Shown here in pieces: positions 43,284 through 54,565 of a stretch of 64,000 bases of DNA. Made by a program: the position numbers and the translations under genes. Source of the stretch: Chlorops oryzae (taxonomy: Eukaryota; Arthropoda; Insecta; Diptera; Chloropidae); contig CM035806.1 in NCBI GenBank assembly GCA_020466095.1, positions 61,114,729 to 61,178,728 on the forward strand, in the 5' to 3' direction. How positions within the stretch are numbered: the stretch's first letter is position 1; every line of letters starts with the position of its first letter. The notes under the pieces were generated by a model that ran no database searches, had not been told where the DNA came from, and saw nothing but the letters and a program-made list of their open reading frames with translations.

Positions 43284-46200
43284 TTTTTATGATGTTGAGT
43301 TGAGTGTTAGTAAGTTCGAAAGAGAAAGTTATCCTCAAGCGACGTTCGTAGCAAATCATATCAATTAATTAAAATGTTCGTTGGTATGAAGCAAAACTTG
43401 GTCCTTGAGATTCTACATAATTTTAGAAGGAGCTAAAAAGGAAATTTCAAATAATGTTGAAAATGTACAACACACTCAAGTGTCGAGTGTGAGGAACATT
43501 TATGTGGAATAAGTTGCAGCTTTCTTAGAAATGGAACAAAGGATTATTTTTAGAGCAATAAAAGAACATTCATTTCACATGCTTTGCGATGTTAGAGGAA
43601 ATTGATTAGTTTCCAAGCAATTATTGAAAACTGAAAACTGAACACTGAACTGAAAACTGAAAACGCAAAAACGCCAGTATAACCTGTTTGGCTAAATGAC
43701 AAGCCCTCGCTGGTGAAGTTATAATTTCGTAATAGAAGACGGAGAAATTCAAAGCAAGACCCAGCCTGATTGGATGTGTTGGCTGCATTTTGGTCTTGGC
43801 AATATCGAAGGCCTCCTGATAGGCTTTTTTCGAATCTTCAACAACACCTGAGATAGATAGAAGAAAAAAAAAAAAAAAAAAAAAAAAAAAACGAAGCGGA
43901 AGTATCAATATTTTTATAAACTGCTGTGTGTTTGAAGTGTTGCAAAATATGGGGTTTACAATTCCTAATTTAATTCTCACTGACCCTATAACTGGATAAC
44001 CGCTAAAAACGTACAACAAAAAAGGACTAAACTCTTATAAAGATGATGTTTTTTGACGTGGTAGAACGTTATTTTCAAACATTTTTGAATCAACTTTCAA
44101 ATTTCTTATGGGTGTTTTCTTTTATCTTCTTCTCTTTTCTTTAATTTATTAACCTGTTTAGCCAATTGGCAAGCTTTGTCTGGAGAGTTTAGAATCTCAT
44201 AATAGAAGACTGAGAAATTAAGTGCAAGACCCAATCGGATTGGATGTGTTGGCTGCATTTTACCCTTGCTAATTTCAAATGCATCCTGGTAAGCGGTTTG
44301 GGAGTCATCTACCACGGCTAAAAGTTTATTTTTTAAAGATAAATATTTTTTTTTTAACAGTCGGACGTATGAAAAATTAAGTTTTTTTTATATGAAAATT
44401 GGATAGGATTTTGTGAAGTTTTGCACTGGTGAAGGAGAAGAGGTGCTTTATGAGGGTACAAATTAAGATACACTTCAGAGTGGATATACAAGTTCAACTT
44501 ACTGTTGCGTGCGTCTCCTGTGGCCACCTCGGCTAAATACCTGTAATAATCTCCCTTCATTTTCAGATAGAAGACTTTGCTTTCTGGATTGCTGGCTTTT
44601 GGAATAAGGTATTTGTCCAGAAGACCCTTAAATGAAAGAACGAATTCATTAATTTACGAGTTCTTAAATAAATTTCTTACATCAAAAGAATATTCGTACT
44701 TAAATCAAATAAATTTACTGAGGGTTTTCTAAGCAGACTGTCTTTTGTGATCCGATGTGAATATTTTTATCGTAGAATATTTTATATGGTGAAAAAAATA
44801 ATAATTCTTTACTTCTATGGAGCTTCTATAGTTCACTGTGGGATTAAATTGGTTTAAAAAAAATTTTCCGCATTCACGCATCTTAGGGTAATGTATGTAT
44901 AAGTACTCATTTTATAGGAGTAAAAAAAAAAAACAAAACTTAATTAACTAAATAAATATTGCTCCTACTTACCTACCTAACTACCTAACTACCTGCCTAC
45001 CTCGTTAAATAATTAATCACAAAATAAAACTTGAAATGCTTTCTCTATAATAAATCAAAGGAAACAAACACTTGTTATGCATCAATGTCATGGCTGTGGC
45101 TTTTTTCCTTCAGTCAGGAAATTTTATATGTATATATATTACGTTATCTTGGAACCTATCATTATGTCATTCCATAATCCAGCTATAGGTAACTCCACGC
45201 AACAACACAACCGAAGGTCAATGCTGTGTGGCATAAATTCATCAGAGTACACGCGTATGTGGCATTCTAGCGCATTCGGTAGCTGCTGCTGCTGCTGTAA
45301 TTTCCCAGCGGGCAATTCGTTCTTGCATGAATTTGTTCTTATATGAATTCATTGATGAAATGGGTGAAGAATGTAATGCCGAAATGATTCATGAATAGTA
45401 AGGCAAAAATTTAGCGAAAGCGGACCGAACTATACCTACAGTACTTCTAGATCCGATTTCGCTTATATCTTATTCCTTGTGAAATTCAGATATGAATTTT
45501 ATATGCGTTTTCAAACGAAGAGGTAGTTAAGATATCCATTACCGTTTCGACCATTTTCAAACGAAGATGACAGTGATAGCGGACCGAAAACTAAAGGCTA
45601 GTTCAGACGCTACGTGTTTCAGCTCTCATTCGTCTTTCGGGGCCGAAACAAGAACCAAACACTTGTTTCGCCATACAAATTTTGACATCCGAAACACTTT
45701 GAAACTACGTGTTTCAGTTCGAAACAAGTAGCGAAACAGGTAAAAATTGCTATCATCCCTAATTTAATCGATTGTTATCGGGAAAAGAAGTAAAGAGCAA
45801 AAGAAAAATTACTATACATGCGATCTAAATTCATTCACATTTCTTTTCCACTTTCAAAGCGGGGCAAGAATGACTATTTCCAAACATTTTGAAAAACAAA
45901 TAAGACGAAGAAGAGGAAAACGAAACACGAATGACTACGTCTGAACGAGTAGTTTCGCATTCGTGTTTCACGAAACGAAACGCATGTTTCGGAGCTCCGT
46001 CTGAACAGGCCTAAACGGCAAGAATATCTCACATTTCCTAGGATGAAATCGCAATGTTAATTTTCAGCGAAGAATTCCACAATAGCCCATAGAAGATATT
46101 GTGGAAAAAATAGCTGAACTGGGGTAATCATATCGCGATCAGTCTCTGTTATTGATTCGAGGCGTTCGTAAGAGTCCATCTCATCAAACTGCCATTGAGC

Positions 46201-49192
46201 CTACATTGTCACAGCGGCAGCTGTGGGATGAGAATATATAAAACCTTCAAGTCTTTTCAAACCTTGTTCTTCGTTAAAATTCGAAAAATTCAAATTTGCC
46301 AAACTCAAAGGAGTATTTATATTTCTATTTTTACTTTGATTTTTGCTCTAAGACAACCGCATCCTTCCTATTCTCTAAATCTGTCAATTGCGTTGCTTCT
46401 TTATCGTCTTGAAAATGCCATGTCGTGTTTTATCAGTTTGCTCGCATGAATGGATCCTCGATTTGATTGCTCGCGTTAAATGGGGATGTCAAACGCTCTA
46501 TATGTCGATTTATACGGAGCAAGAGAATAGGGGAAAATTTCTTGATTGGCGATCAAAAGAAGATTGCATGGTCGTTATTCTATTTAAAAAAGCAAAGGGA
46601 GCAAAAAAAGGGAAACGCACTTAAGCGGAACGAAATCCTATTGGTTAAGCGTGCACAAAGAATGTGCTGCTGCTGCTTAGGGGGGGAGGGGGAGAGAAAA
46701 AGGATAAATTTGCACGCAAGAAATAAGTAGAATAAATGGAAAACAGCCAGTCCAGTTCGCCCACAAATACTTCAACCAAAGCTTCACTCATCTGGAAAAA
46801 AATTCGACCTTCATACAGCTCTCCTCCTCTTATCGCTTTGTAGGGTCATCAAATTCAGTGGCAGCTATTGCCGTCAATCGATGGTACTCGAATATACAAT
46901 GGCATTTACAAGAGAGCATAACAAGAAATTTCAAATCAGTTTAAAAAATTTCAATTTAAAGCCAATCAAAAAAAAAAAGGTATAAAGGGGCCATTGTAAG
47001 AAAATTTTCGTGTTCGGCTCCAAAGCGAAACCGATCCGATTTTCTAGGTTAAAGCTCCCCCTTTCTCTCTTTGTCATGTTATCCTTTTGCACAAACAAAC
47101 TTTAATACAAAATTCAATTTTAAAAAATACCAAGAACCAAATCCATCATTTTTATTCCGCACTAACCTATCACATTGAAATAATCTCTTTTGCATTTTTG
47201 AATTGGGTCAGGCAAAATGGGCTAGAATATAACAGAGAAATTGAATCCACATTTGTAGCGTTTATCACCCACACCATGAAAAACCTATGAGGAACCCACA
47301 TGTTTGCTGCATACTTCTGGGGGACACTGCTGCTTGCTTGCTTGCTTGCTGCTCGAAACGAACATTTATCGAGATTGGCTTTTGTTGCTTTGGCTTTTAT
47401 TTTAGTTTGTGAAACGCATGCGACCTTATTCTAAGAGAATTTTTTCCCAAGAAATTTTTCTTCGCGGAAAAAGTAATTGCTCCAAGCATCAATCATGAAA
47501 ATAATGTGCTTGACCTCTGGGTAAAAATGTTCGAAATTTTTGCTCGTTTTAAATTTTTCCCCCCAATGTGCTTAGAAAAGGCAGAAGGGGTTTTACGAAT
47601 CCGCACGGTAAAATTCCCCGGGAATATTTAGAATCGGGCTGATGATGTGCTCTGACTTGAAACAAACACAGGTGTGTGATTGGATTCCCGGGAATTCATT
47701 TCCCCGGGAAATTGAAATAAATACTCGGGAATTTAAATATTTTCGAAATTTTTTAATTCAAAAATTTTATCGTATAGCCGCTCTTTTGTTTTTGACAATG
47801 TAATTTCTTTTAAAATAGCCATACATTCTTCAAAATATTGGAGGAACGAAATTCCCTTTCCCCAAAATATGGGGAAAGGGAATCCAATCACATGCCCGAC
47901 AGTGAGTAAATTGTTGTGTCGTCTTCTGTTCTCTAACAAAATTGATTCCTTCTTAACGCCACTGATCAAAGACCTCTTTCGATCGTTTGATATTTTTACT
48001 TAACCCAAATGTCGAGGGACGCAGCAGTGTACCTAATGTGCGTACGTTAAATGCTCCCGTCATGGGGAGCGAGCGAGTGAAAGAGAGTGAACGAGAGCTT
48101 TGTTTATCGAGGACAACTTGATTGATTGACTAATAAATAAAGATTTATGAGGAAGAGGAGAAGCAGGAGTGTATGAAGAGGAGTACGTTTTCAATTGCTG
48201 CTACAAGGTAAGCTAGATTACTTTGAGGCTTTGGCATTTGACATAATGACGATTAAAATAAAACTTTGTTCAATTGATGTGAGCATTTAAAGCAAATAAG
48301 TTATCATTTAACACCACACGGGAAAGGAATCAGTTAAAGGTATATTATACCGGAAAGAGGAAATTAATTTTTTCTGAACAAGGCAATTAATCTTAATCGT
48401 ATAACCTTGTGGCTAAAAGCGGTGCTATGCTGCAAAGCCCTTACAATAATTGATCACAAATAATTTCCCGCAGAGGGCGCTCTCTTTAAAATGGAGCCTT
48501 TACAAGCTATCATCATATCCTAGAGTTCTTAGTCGTTTAATTTTTATCTACTTACCAGCACTTCATAACAAATTTCCCTAAGCTCCTTCTCCACACGCTC
48601 TCTGTACTCGCGGGCGAGCTGTTGTTTTCTGGCGGAGGCTTCAGTTTTCTGCTCAATGGATGAAATCACTCGCCAAGATGATCTAAGAGTTTATGAAAAA
48701 CAAAACAAACAAAAAAAAAAAACATTTTTTAAATTACACAAACTTCAATTTGGATATTTAAAGTTTTTGAAAGCATCATTTTTACATACCTGCGGGCTCC
48801 GACAACATTTTTGTATGCAACTGAAAGTAAATTTCTTTCCTCATTTGACAGTTCAACGCCGGTTTCTGTGACTGATTTCATAGCCTGAGCCATGTCATCG
48901 TAACTGAAAAATTGAAATAAATCGTATCAACATATCGTTCATAAGGCCAGGACAGCCCAGCCCAGCCCAGCCCATAGCCCAGCCCATCCCATCCGATGAT
49001 CAGAGTTATGAAACTGTACCCGTAAATTGATAAATATGAATTTATCATTTTCATATTCTCTGTCTCTCTTCACACACAACGTATGATTGGGTCACGGACC
49101 TGCGTAATAAGCAATCGTAAAAATTCTTACCGCTCAGATTGTTCGGCCAATTTTGCCTTCTGGACTAATTCCTCTTTGTCAACTGTCGACAT
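40984..49192 (-). CDS. 14-3-3zeta: 14-3-3 zeta (leonardo-type) phosphoserine-binding adaptor, complete coding gene
   Basis: Cytoplasmic dimeric adaptor that binds phosphorylated Ser/Thr motifs. In flies it acts in Ras/Raf signalling, cell cycle and learning. Coding exons on the minus strand: 49192-49131, 48903-48790, 48682-48556, 44626-44503, one of 44317-44154 or 43847-43684, then 41139-40984. All junctions have GT/AG and join in frame to 248 residues, the fly zeta length. Visible signatures: [20 protein letters not shown]; dimer-interface N-terminus; [20 protein letters not shown] with the basic pocket Lys and Arg; [12 protein letters not shown] with the pocket Arg-Tyr; [14 protein letters not shown]; and the C-terminus [20 protein letters not shown] ending GDN. 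Mutually exclusive exon 5 gives two isoforms. No damaging change was seen. The start ATG is the family's, and the 5' UTR lies upstream of 49192. Confidence 0.97.
41140..43683 (-). other. Intron between exon 5b and the last exon
   Basis: About 2.5 kb, AT-rich. It has a (TA)n-like tract at 41295-41385, an A-run near 42720-42740, and an A9/T36 homopolymer block at 43238-43282. No further copy of exon 5 was found here. A stretch at 42935-43090, less AT-biased than its surroundings, matches nothing I know. Confidence 0.5.
43684..43847 (-). CDS. 14-3-3zeta: 14-3-3 zeta alternative exon 5b
   Basis: 164 bp encoding (S)[18 protein letters not shown], the same [20 protein letters not shown] core and [15 protein letters not shown]. 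The ligand-contacting helix is identical to 5a; about 13 positions differ, mostly on the outer faces of helices 6 and 8. Acceptor ATCTATCTCAG lies behind a very long poly-U tract; donor GTTATA. Confidence 0.93.
43848..43891 (-). promoter_or_regulatory. 28-U tract and 3' splice site of exon 5b
   Basis: On the minus strand, 28 consecutive T (43891-43864) are followed by CTTCTATCTATCTCAG and exon 5b. Such a long uninterrupted U-run directly at a mutually exclusive exon is a candidate site for U-binding splicing factors such as ELAV, Sxl or PTB-type proteins. The equivalent position before exon 5a has no such tract. The functional role is inferred. Confidence 0.5.
44154..44317 (-). CDS. 14-3-3zeta: 14-3-3 zeta alternative exon 5a
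   Basis: 164 bp encoding (T)[18 protein letters not shown], the common [20 protein letters not shown] core and [15 protein letters not shown]. Acceptor CTTTTAG has a weak pyrimidine tract; donor GTTAATA. Same length and phase as 5b, so only one can be used per transcript without breaking the domain. This version matches the common fly isoform. Confidence 0.95.
44503..44626 (-). CDS. 14-3-3zeta: 14-3-3 zeta coding exon 4
   Basis: 124 bp encoding [20 protein letters not shown] to ATGDARN and one base more, with acceptor CATTTAAG and donor GTAAGT. Contains [11 protein letters not shown] with the pocket Arg-Tyr pair. It ends with a single base that pairs with either version of exon 5 (giving Thr or Ser). 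Confidence 0.95.
45593..46015. mobile_element. MITE with GTTCAGACG ends, in intron
   Basis: Left AAAGGCTAGTTCAGACGCTA, right inverse TTTAGGCCTGTTCAGACGGA. The interior is full of CGAAACA/TGTTTCG words in both directions. Ends with TTCAGACG are common in hAT-like MITEs of animals, so the assignment is tentative. No clear duplication. Confidence 0.6.
47672..47894. mobile_element. MITE with TGTGATTGGATTCCC ends, in intron
   Basis: GTGTGATTGGATTCCC at the left and its inverse GGGAATCCAATCACA at the right bound about 220 bp. A further CCCGGGAATATTTAGAATCG motif just to the left (near 47620) is shared with the MITE at 37303-37520. Confidence 0.6.
48556..48682 (-). CDS. 14-3-3zeta: 14-3-3 zeta coding exon 3
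   Basis: 127 bp encoding [20 protein letters not shown] through [10 protein letters not shown], with acceptor CTCTTAG and donor GTAAGT. It includes the first pocket arginine (GARRSSW spans the exon 2/3 junction). Confidence 0.95.
48790..48903 (-). CDS. 14-3-3zeta: 14-3-3 zeta coding exon 2
   Basis: 114 bp from [20 protein letters not shown] to NVVGAR, with acceptor TTTCAG and donor GTATGT. It carries helices 2-3 and the pocket lysine in AYKNVVGAR. Confidence 0.95.
48904..49130 (-). other. Intron 1 with CCCAG minisatellite
   Basis: A 227-bp intron with GTAAGA and TTTCAG ends. It contains a run of CCCAG-type pentamers (about 48955-48990), the only GC-rich simple repeat near the gene. Confidence 0.7.
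49131..49192 (-). CDS. 14-3-3zeta: 14-3-3 zeta coding exon 1
   Basis: Encodes [20 protein letters not shown] plus two bases of the next Arg. Donor GTAAGA follows. Helix 1, part of the dimer interface. Just upstream, CTACAACAACACATCCAAT precedes the ATG. Possible 3' splice sites (TTTTCAAG, GCTAAG) lie within about 40 bp, so the 5' UTR is likely split. Confidence 0.95.
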
Positions 49193-50060
49193 ATTGGATG
49201 TGTTGTTGTAGTTGTTCTTAGCTCAAAACTTGAAAATATATTTTATTTAAATAGAAACGAAGTCGGACTTGGTTATATTCCTTCTTCACTTCAACCTGCC
49301 AGGTTATGCCAAGAGATAGAGATTATAATGTAAGGAATCCAAACCGAATGCGTCGCTCACGGTCTAACTATCTGCAAAGAGGAAATGAACCGAAAGGGAA
49401 TTTCGTTAAAATATTGTTCTTTTCTCATTCATATCCACAATTAAACTATATCTCGTTAATTAACAAAAAAAAAAAAAAAAAAAGGAAAAAAAACGAAAAC
49501 GAAATTTCCATTGCCAATTACAAAAAGAAAAAGAAACCCCTCACAGGACAATAAGTTTCGTCCTTTTCATTTGCATAACAGACGAACGACGGAGAGAAGA
49601 GAACGAGGTAATAAAAATTTAATAATTAAATTCCACAAAGAAATAAAAAAAATGTGCGAATATCCCTTTGGGAAAATGAGCAAAACCAACGAGAGAATAA
49701 GAATCTATACGAACCAGCCTTGAAAGTACAACACACAAAGAATTATTTCAGAAATATTAATACACGAACGAACAGAGAGCAAATAAAATAAATTTCTCTA
49801 AACTTAATAAAGCAGAAAATTAAATCGAATCGCTCGACAGCTAAGAAAATATTTTAAGAGTAGACAAAAAGCTAAGAAGCTATGATTAAAATCTACACCG
49901 AGTGTTTGATAAATAATATTTGAAGTATGCTCTGACGTCAGATGGCACCGTATGGCTGACGTTTGATACGAATGATCGGTGAAACGTCGCGATTGCGACA
50001 GCAAATGTCAGAGACCAAATTCGTGTTTATGTAGGCAACAAACAGTTCGACACATCAGTC
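49193..50060 (-). promoter_or_regulatory. Probable 5' UTR/promoter-proximal region of 14-3-3 zeta
   Basis: A transposon-free stretch directly upstream of the start codon. A perfect CRE palindrome TGACGTCA lies at 49933-49940, and another GACGT half-site follows at 49957. On the minus strand, TGACTGACTGATG near 50060 is followed by a less AT-rich stretch, as expected near a promoter. I cannot identify the transcription start. Confidence 0.35.
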
Positions 50061-51079
50061 AGTCATTTGTGGATTGATTGTGCTGGTGACATATTTTTGG
50101 GTTTTTCTTCTATTTCCGGTTGAAAGTTTTCACTGGCAAACGCTATCATTTTATATATAGATATGCATATACATACATATGTGTATATATCGGGGCCATT
50201 GCGTCAACGAGCATAGAACTTATCTCTCCATAGTGTTAGCAACAAAATTTCGTGGACAAGTAAGCTCAATCTACCTTCATAAAATTCATGATGAGAAAAC
50301 GATTCAAGACCTTCAGAATTTGAGTGTCACGTATCGAATGTCTTGCATATCTCCTCCTTTCCTACCCATGTACAATCACTTAGTGCTTTACCATTTTAAA
50401 ACGCATTCTTTACGGTTGCCTAAAATTACTTTAAAAAAAAAAAAAAGGTAAATAAGTAAATAAATAAATTAAAATTATAGCTTTTGCTTTATCACTAGAG
50501 TTAAAACCAACCTTATGTTCAGATAGCACAAAATACGCTTGCTATGTCTACTATATTATCGAGAATAATCAATGCATATGCTTGCCATAAAACGGCATCT
50601 GGTTAAAAGTAGCTATTAGGAGCAGAGTTAAGGTCAGTATGAAAATGTAACAATTACAGCGCTGAAGTACTCAATCAGACGCACTAAAACTGGCATTGGG
50701 TATATAATATAGTAAGACTAATCATTCGAATGGTGGTTCCATGGCTAAGTACTGCCACAATGCCACAATGATACCAGTACGCTGAAAGTACACAACAGAC
50801 GCAGCAAACAACAGACGTCACATGCTTTGAAGGTAAATGATTATAGCTGAAAGAATGAAATCATCTCGACTGGAGTGGTTTCGACGCCGCCGTCTCAGCA
50901 CTCACGAGCTTAGAATACAAAGAAGAAAAGAAAAAAAAAAAAAAAATAAAAAAAATTCAAAATAAAAAATTAAAAAATATTTAAGATTTAACAGTTTAGT
51001 TATAATTTCATTAAAAGGGTGAATATATTATTTATTCAAGGTGAAGCCTAAATTACAAATAGAATACCGAAACAGATCA
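50061..51079. other. No gene recognised
   Basis: AT-rich upstream DNA with poly(A) runs near 50430 and 50930. No conserved exon or element end identified. Confidence 0.3.
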
Positions 51080-51665
51080 TACATAAATAGTATATTAAAA
51101 GTTAAATTGTTTAAGAACACGTACAACAAAAGAATCAGGACTAATGAGAAAGCATGTTATAGAGATTTTTAAGGCCATAAGGCGCCCTATATACCGTTTG
51201 TTGAATTGTTTGAATTTCTTTATGAAAAACGCCTCTTTGACACAACCAATTTTCCAAATTTTTTGAATTCTAATCGTAGGCTTTAAATATACGCTCAAAT
51301 TCGAAATATCATTGAAACATTTCGAAAGTCAGATTTTGGGAGAGTTTTGGGTTTTTCGTGACAGAACCTAAGTATGGAGGTACCCTTAATAATTTTTATT
51401 GATCAAAGCACAAATGCTTTCGTTCAAGTCCCATTTGAATTTCATTTCGGGTGTGTTAGACCATTTTCAAAAAGCGCCCTTTTGCCACGCCCAATTTTCC
51501 AATTTTGGAAATCACATTGATTGCCTTTAATTATGTATGTATGTTCAAACGATAAATATTCGGACAGACAGACGGATGCATATCCTGGACTGGTTTTGGG
51601 TGTTACACACGTACGCACAAATGCAATATACCCCTCAACACAAAAAGTGTCGGGTATAAAAACAA
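51080..51665 (+). mobile_element. DINE-type element
   Basis: Contains CTTTATGAAAAACGCCTCTT, GGAGGTACCCTTAATAAT, CGCCCTTTTGCCACGCCCA, a shortened GGACAGACAGACGGATG block and the end GTGTCGGGTATAAAAAC. Same family as 55875-56462 and 57570-58070. The 5' end is not well defined. Confidence 0.7.
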
Positions 51666-53761
51666 AGCAAGTCAATTAAAATTCTCATTGAAGTAAGATG
51701 AAAGCAGAATTGCACAGACCGACCGACCGACCACATACCGGTGTGTTGTAGTCCTACTGGCGCACGTGACGACCAAATAAAATTAAAATTCTTACGCTTC
51801 AAAAATAGATACCTTCAATACACTTTATACGAATAGAATAGAAGTAAACGGCACAAAATAGAGCAACAATAAAATTTACTTATCGTCTTATCGTCGCAAT
51901 ACGAAAGCACGAATGTCGAATTGAGATATCAGAAATGTAGGCTGAAACACTCATACATATCCAAAACCTCCCAAAGACACTCAAAAGCGTAAAAAAAAAA
52001 CAAAGTCAACATTGCATAATATATATATATATATATATGGCTCACGGAGGAAACGGCGCATACATGCACATAATATGTACATATACATATAAGTATGTAT
52101 TATAATAACAATAAAAATGGAACACCCGAATGCTGAGAGATACGATAGAATGTTGCTCTGTTCTGCTGCTTCTCAATTCATTTATTTGCATTGTATTGCG
52201 AGCTTTTTTATGGCTACAGTGGGATGGAATTCGATATAACAATTCCTCATTGTGCCTTCCTTTTTTATGTACCCATGTATTTTTATTTAGCCGTGTTGTC
52301 TTTTCGTTCCTATCCTAAATAGCGTGTGAGAATTGTAATGAAAACATAGTGCCGCAGATAAGCTACACAATATGCGATTCCATACCCTGTACATTGTTTG
52401 TACGCATGTTTGTATGCAGGTACACTTGTCCCGTTCGTGACTGTCACGCATGTGCATGAAATTAAGCCTACCGCAATGTCTGTTTCCGTTCGGACCTTGC
52501 CGTTCGATGCCCCTCTGCCAGTGAGCTACTCATTCTCCATTGAATTTCACACATCCATTGAAATGAAATGTTTTGAAAGCCTTGAATTTTGTTTTTCCAC
52601 TCTCTTCAACATTTATTTAATTCGTTTTTTTTTTTTTTTTTTTTTTTTCATACAATGATTTAATTGCGCATCGTTTCAGTAGGTAAGAATGTGTAATTCA
52701 ATTTAAAGGTAGATTTTAAAATAAAGCTGATTTTGAGCCTCACAATATGGACATGGTGCGTGCGATAGTGAATTCTTAATTGAATGAAAGCTTAGTTACT
52801 TTAATAACATTAAATAATTAATAAAGCTAATTGAATTTGACATACAGACTGACTGACAGACAGACAGACAGACAGACCTTTAAATTTTCTCTTCATGAAA
52901 CTATAAAATTAAAACGAATAAATTTAAATTTCATTTTACTTTTACATTGAAGAGGCAGCAACCGTTCTGAGTGACAAAGCTTTTTGTTGATTCTTCGACT
53001 GTTAAAAGAAACAAGACAAGGCCAAATTAATCTGATAATATACAAAATTTCCTTAAAATATTTCTCGAAAAAGGAAAAGGCTTTCGAATCGATCGAATTG
53101 TAAGCTTTAAAATAATTACTTGAAAAAAATTTCGAGAAAACCTTATGATTTCTGACATGTTTGGCAGCCATTTATGATCTTGAACATAGGGGAAAAAATA
53201 TAAAGAATACAACAGTTGATGAAATATGGGTCAAGTGTTTAAAGATTTCGTAAGAGCAGAAGAGATTAGAGCAAAAAGAACATTGCTCCAGAGCCGCGGA
53301 GATAAAACTGGAGTTCATTGAAATAATATATGAAAAAAGAGTATAGCTCAGGGAAAATACGCTAGAAGGTAGTATGGTAAATAGGAACAGGATAAGCAGA
53401 AGGAGCAGGAGTAAGAGTAGAAGTCGGAGCAGGAGTACGAGATGAGTACAAAGAATTGAGCATACCACAGTAGAACTGAAAGTAATAGAGAAGAGTTTTC
53501 TTACTGATTTTTTCAAGCAATGCAAATCGTTAAACTACTCCCAATAAAGTTAAACATTCCCACACGTAATTGATACAAACCAAACAAACAAACAAAGAAA
53601 TACGCAAATAAGCAAACAAGCAAACAAGCAAATAAATATAAATAAATCAAATGTAATAAAAATTAATTGAGACGTAGAGGTGTCATTACTTGATAAAAGT
53701 GTTTTTTTTTATTATTTATTTATTTATTTATTTATTTTCTCGTTTATATAATAAAAGCGGT
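51666..53761. other. No gene recognised; microsatellites
   Basis: AT-rich. (TA)n at 52019-52038, a T-run at 52627-52649, a GACA tetranucleotide repeat at 52852-52877, AAAC/AAGC-type repeats at 53576-53640 and TTTA repeats at 53712-53735. Open frames on both strands lack motifs. Confidence 0.35.
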
Positions 53762-54140
53762 TTAACTATGCTTTGCCGGCCAGCAGGATGTGCCAACGCC
53801 AACGAAAACACTCGGCTGAGTTATGGAGTTGGTCTCCCATCTCTCAGGACACTGCCGACTGAGATATCCGCTCCACAAAATGCACCTACTAGGAGACTCC
53901 GAGTGCAGACTTTATCTTGAGGACGAAGAGACCGCATTCCATATAACAAGCGAATGTGTTGCCCTGTGTAGACTAAGACTAGTCTTTAAGCAAACAATTC
54001 CTAACTCACAATGACTCATTGTCATTAAGCTAAGGCCCGAGCCACATCTGAATGTCCTAATAAATTTAATGGGACACCGATTGCCACAATAGATCTAAAT
54101 AAGAGTCACAGTGCCTCCGATCCCCCAGAGGGCGTAAGTC
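53762..54140 (+). pseudogene. 3' fragment of a LINE ORF2
   Basis: Spliced across frames it reads LSGHCRLRYPLHKMHLLGDS, ECRLYLEDEETAFHITSECV and ALCRLR. The GHCxLxxHLxK, CRxCxEExET and C-x-A-L-C-x-x-R pattern is the C-terminal zinc-like region that ends many insect LINE ORF2 proteins. No reverse transcriptase remains. The GGCGTAAGTCC region near 54130 may be its 3' UTR. Confidence 0.6.
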
Positions 54141-54527
54141 CATATTATAATATGGGGTTGAACGTTTGAACGAAGACGAGAAAATCAACCAAAATCAGTG
54201 ACTAACCGTCGAAGTAATGTGACGGATTTTATAAGCATGTACCTGTGCTTTTCATTAATATTTCTATAACGTTGCACTTTGGCAAAGCCAAAAGTAAAAC
54301 GAAAACGTTAATGAACCGAAATAAGAGTGATGTCATATTAAAGTATGTAGTTACGAAACTACTGAATGAAGAGCATCGCAGCAGCGAGCTACGTTCGATG
54401 TGTCATACACCGAAAAAAGTGCAGAAGCGCTGAACTAAAGCACGCACAATTATTTCAGTTCACTGTTCATTGCTTGCCATGTGACCTCAGTGAACGGATT
54501 TCCCACAAGCCCAAAAAAAAAAAAAAA

Positions 54528-54528
54528 T

Positions 54529-54562
<34 letters not shown>
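54528..54562 (+). repeat. (TAA)n microsatellite
   Basis: About eleven TAA units preceded by an A-run. It could be the tail of the LINE fragment about 400 bp upstream, but the link is not shown. Confidence 0.7.

Positions 54563-54565
<3 letters not shown>

Larger units (their letters stand above)
44627..48555 (-). other. Intron between coding exons 3 and 4
   Basis: The longest intron in the coding part, 3.9 kb. It holds an ACCT-type tetranucleotide tract (44967-45002), a MITE at 45593-46015 and another at 47672-47894. No coding sequence was recognised; open frames at 45077-45346 and 46195-46730 carry no motifs. Confidence 0.5.

Noticed and set aside
43162..43359. Lys-rich minus-strand open frame
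   Set aside because: Created by the A9/T36 homopolymer in a 14-3-3 zeta intron.
43621..44019. Single 132-codon open frame containing exon 5b
   Set aside because: The 5' part is the intron read through the 28-T tract (a poly-Phe run). The real coding part is only the 164-bp exon bounded by AG and GT.
45290..45298. GCTGCTGCTG-type repeat as a coding poly-Gln/Ala exon
   Set aside because: Very short, in the large 14-3-3 zeta intron, with no splice context.
48955..48990. CCCAG repeat as a CRISPR array or a regulatory array
   Set aside because: Units are five bases with no spacers and this is eukaryotic intron DNA, so it is an ordinary minisatellite.
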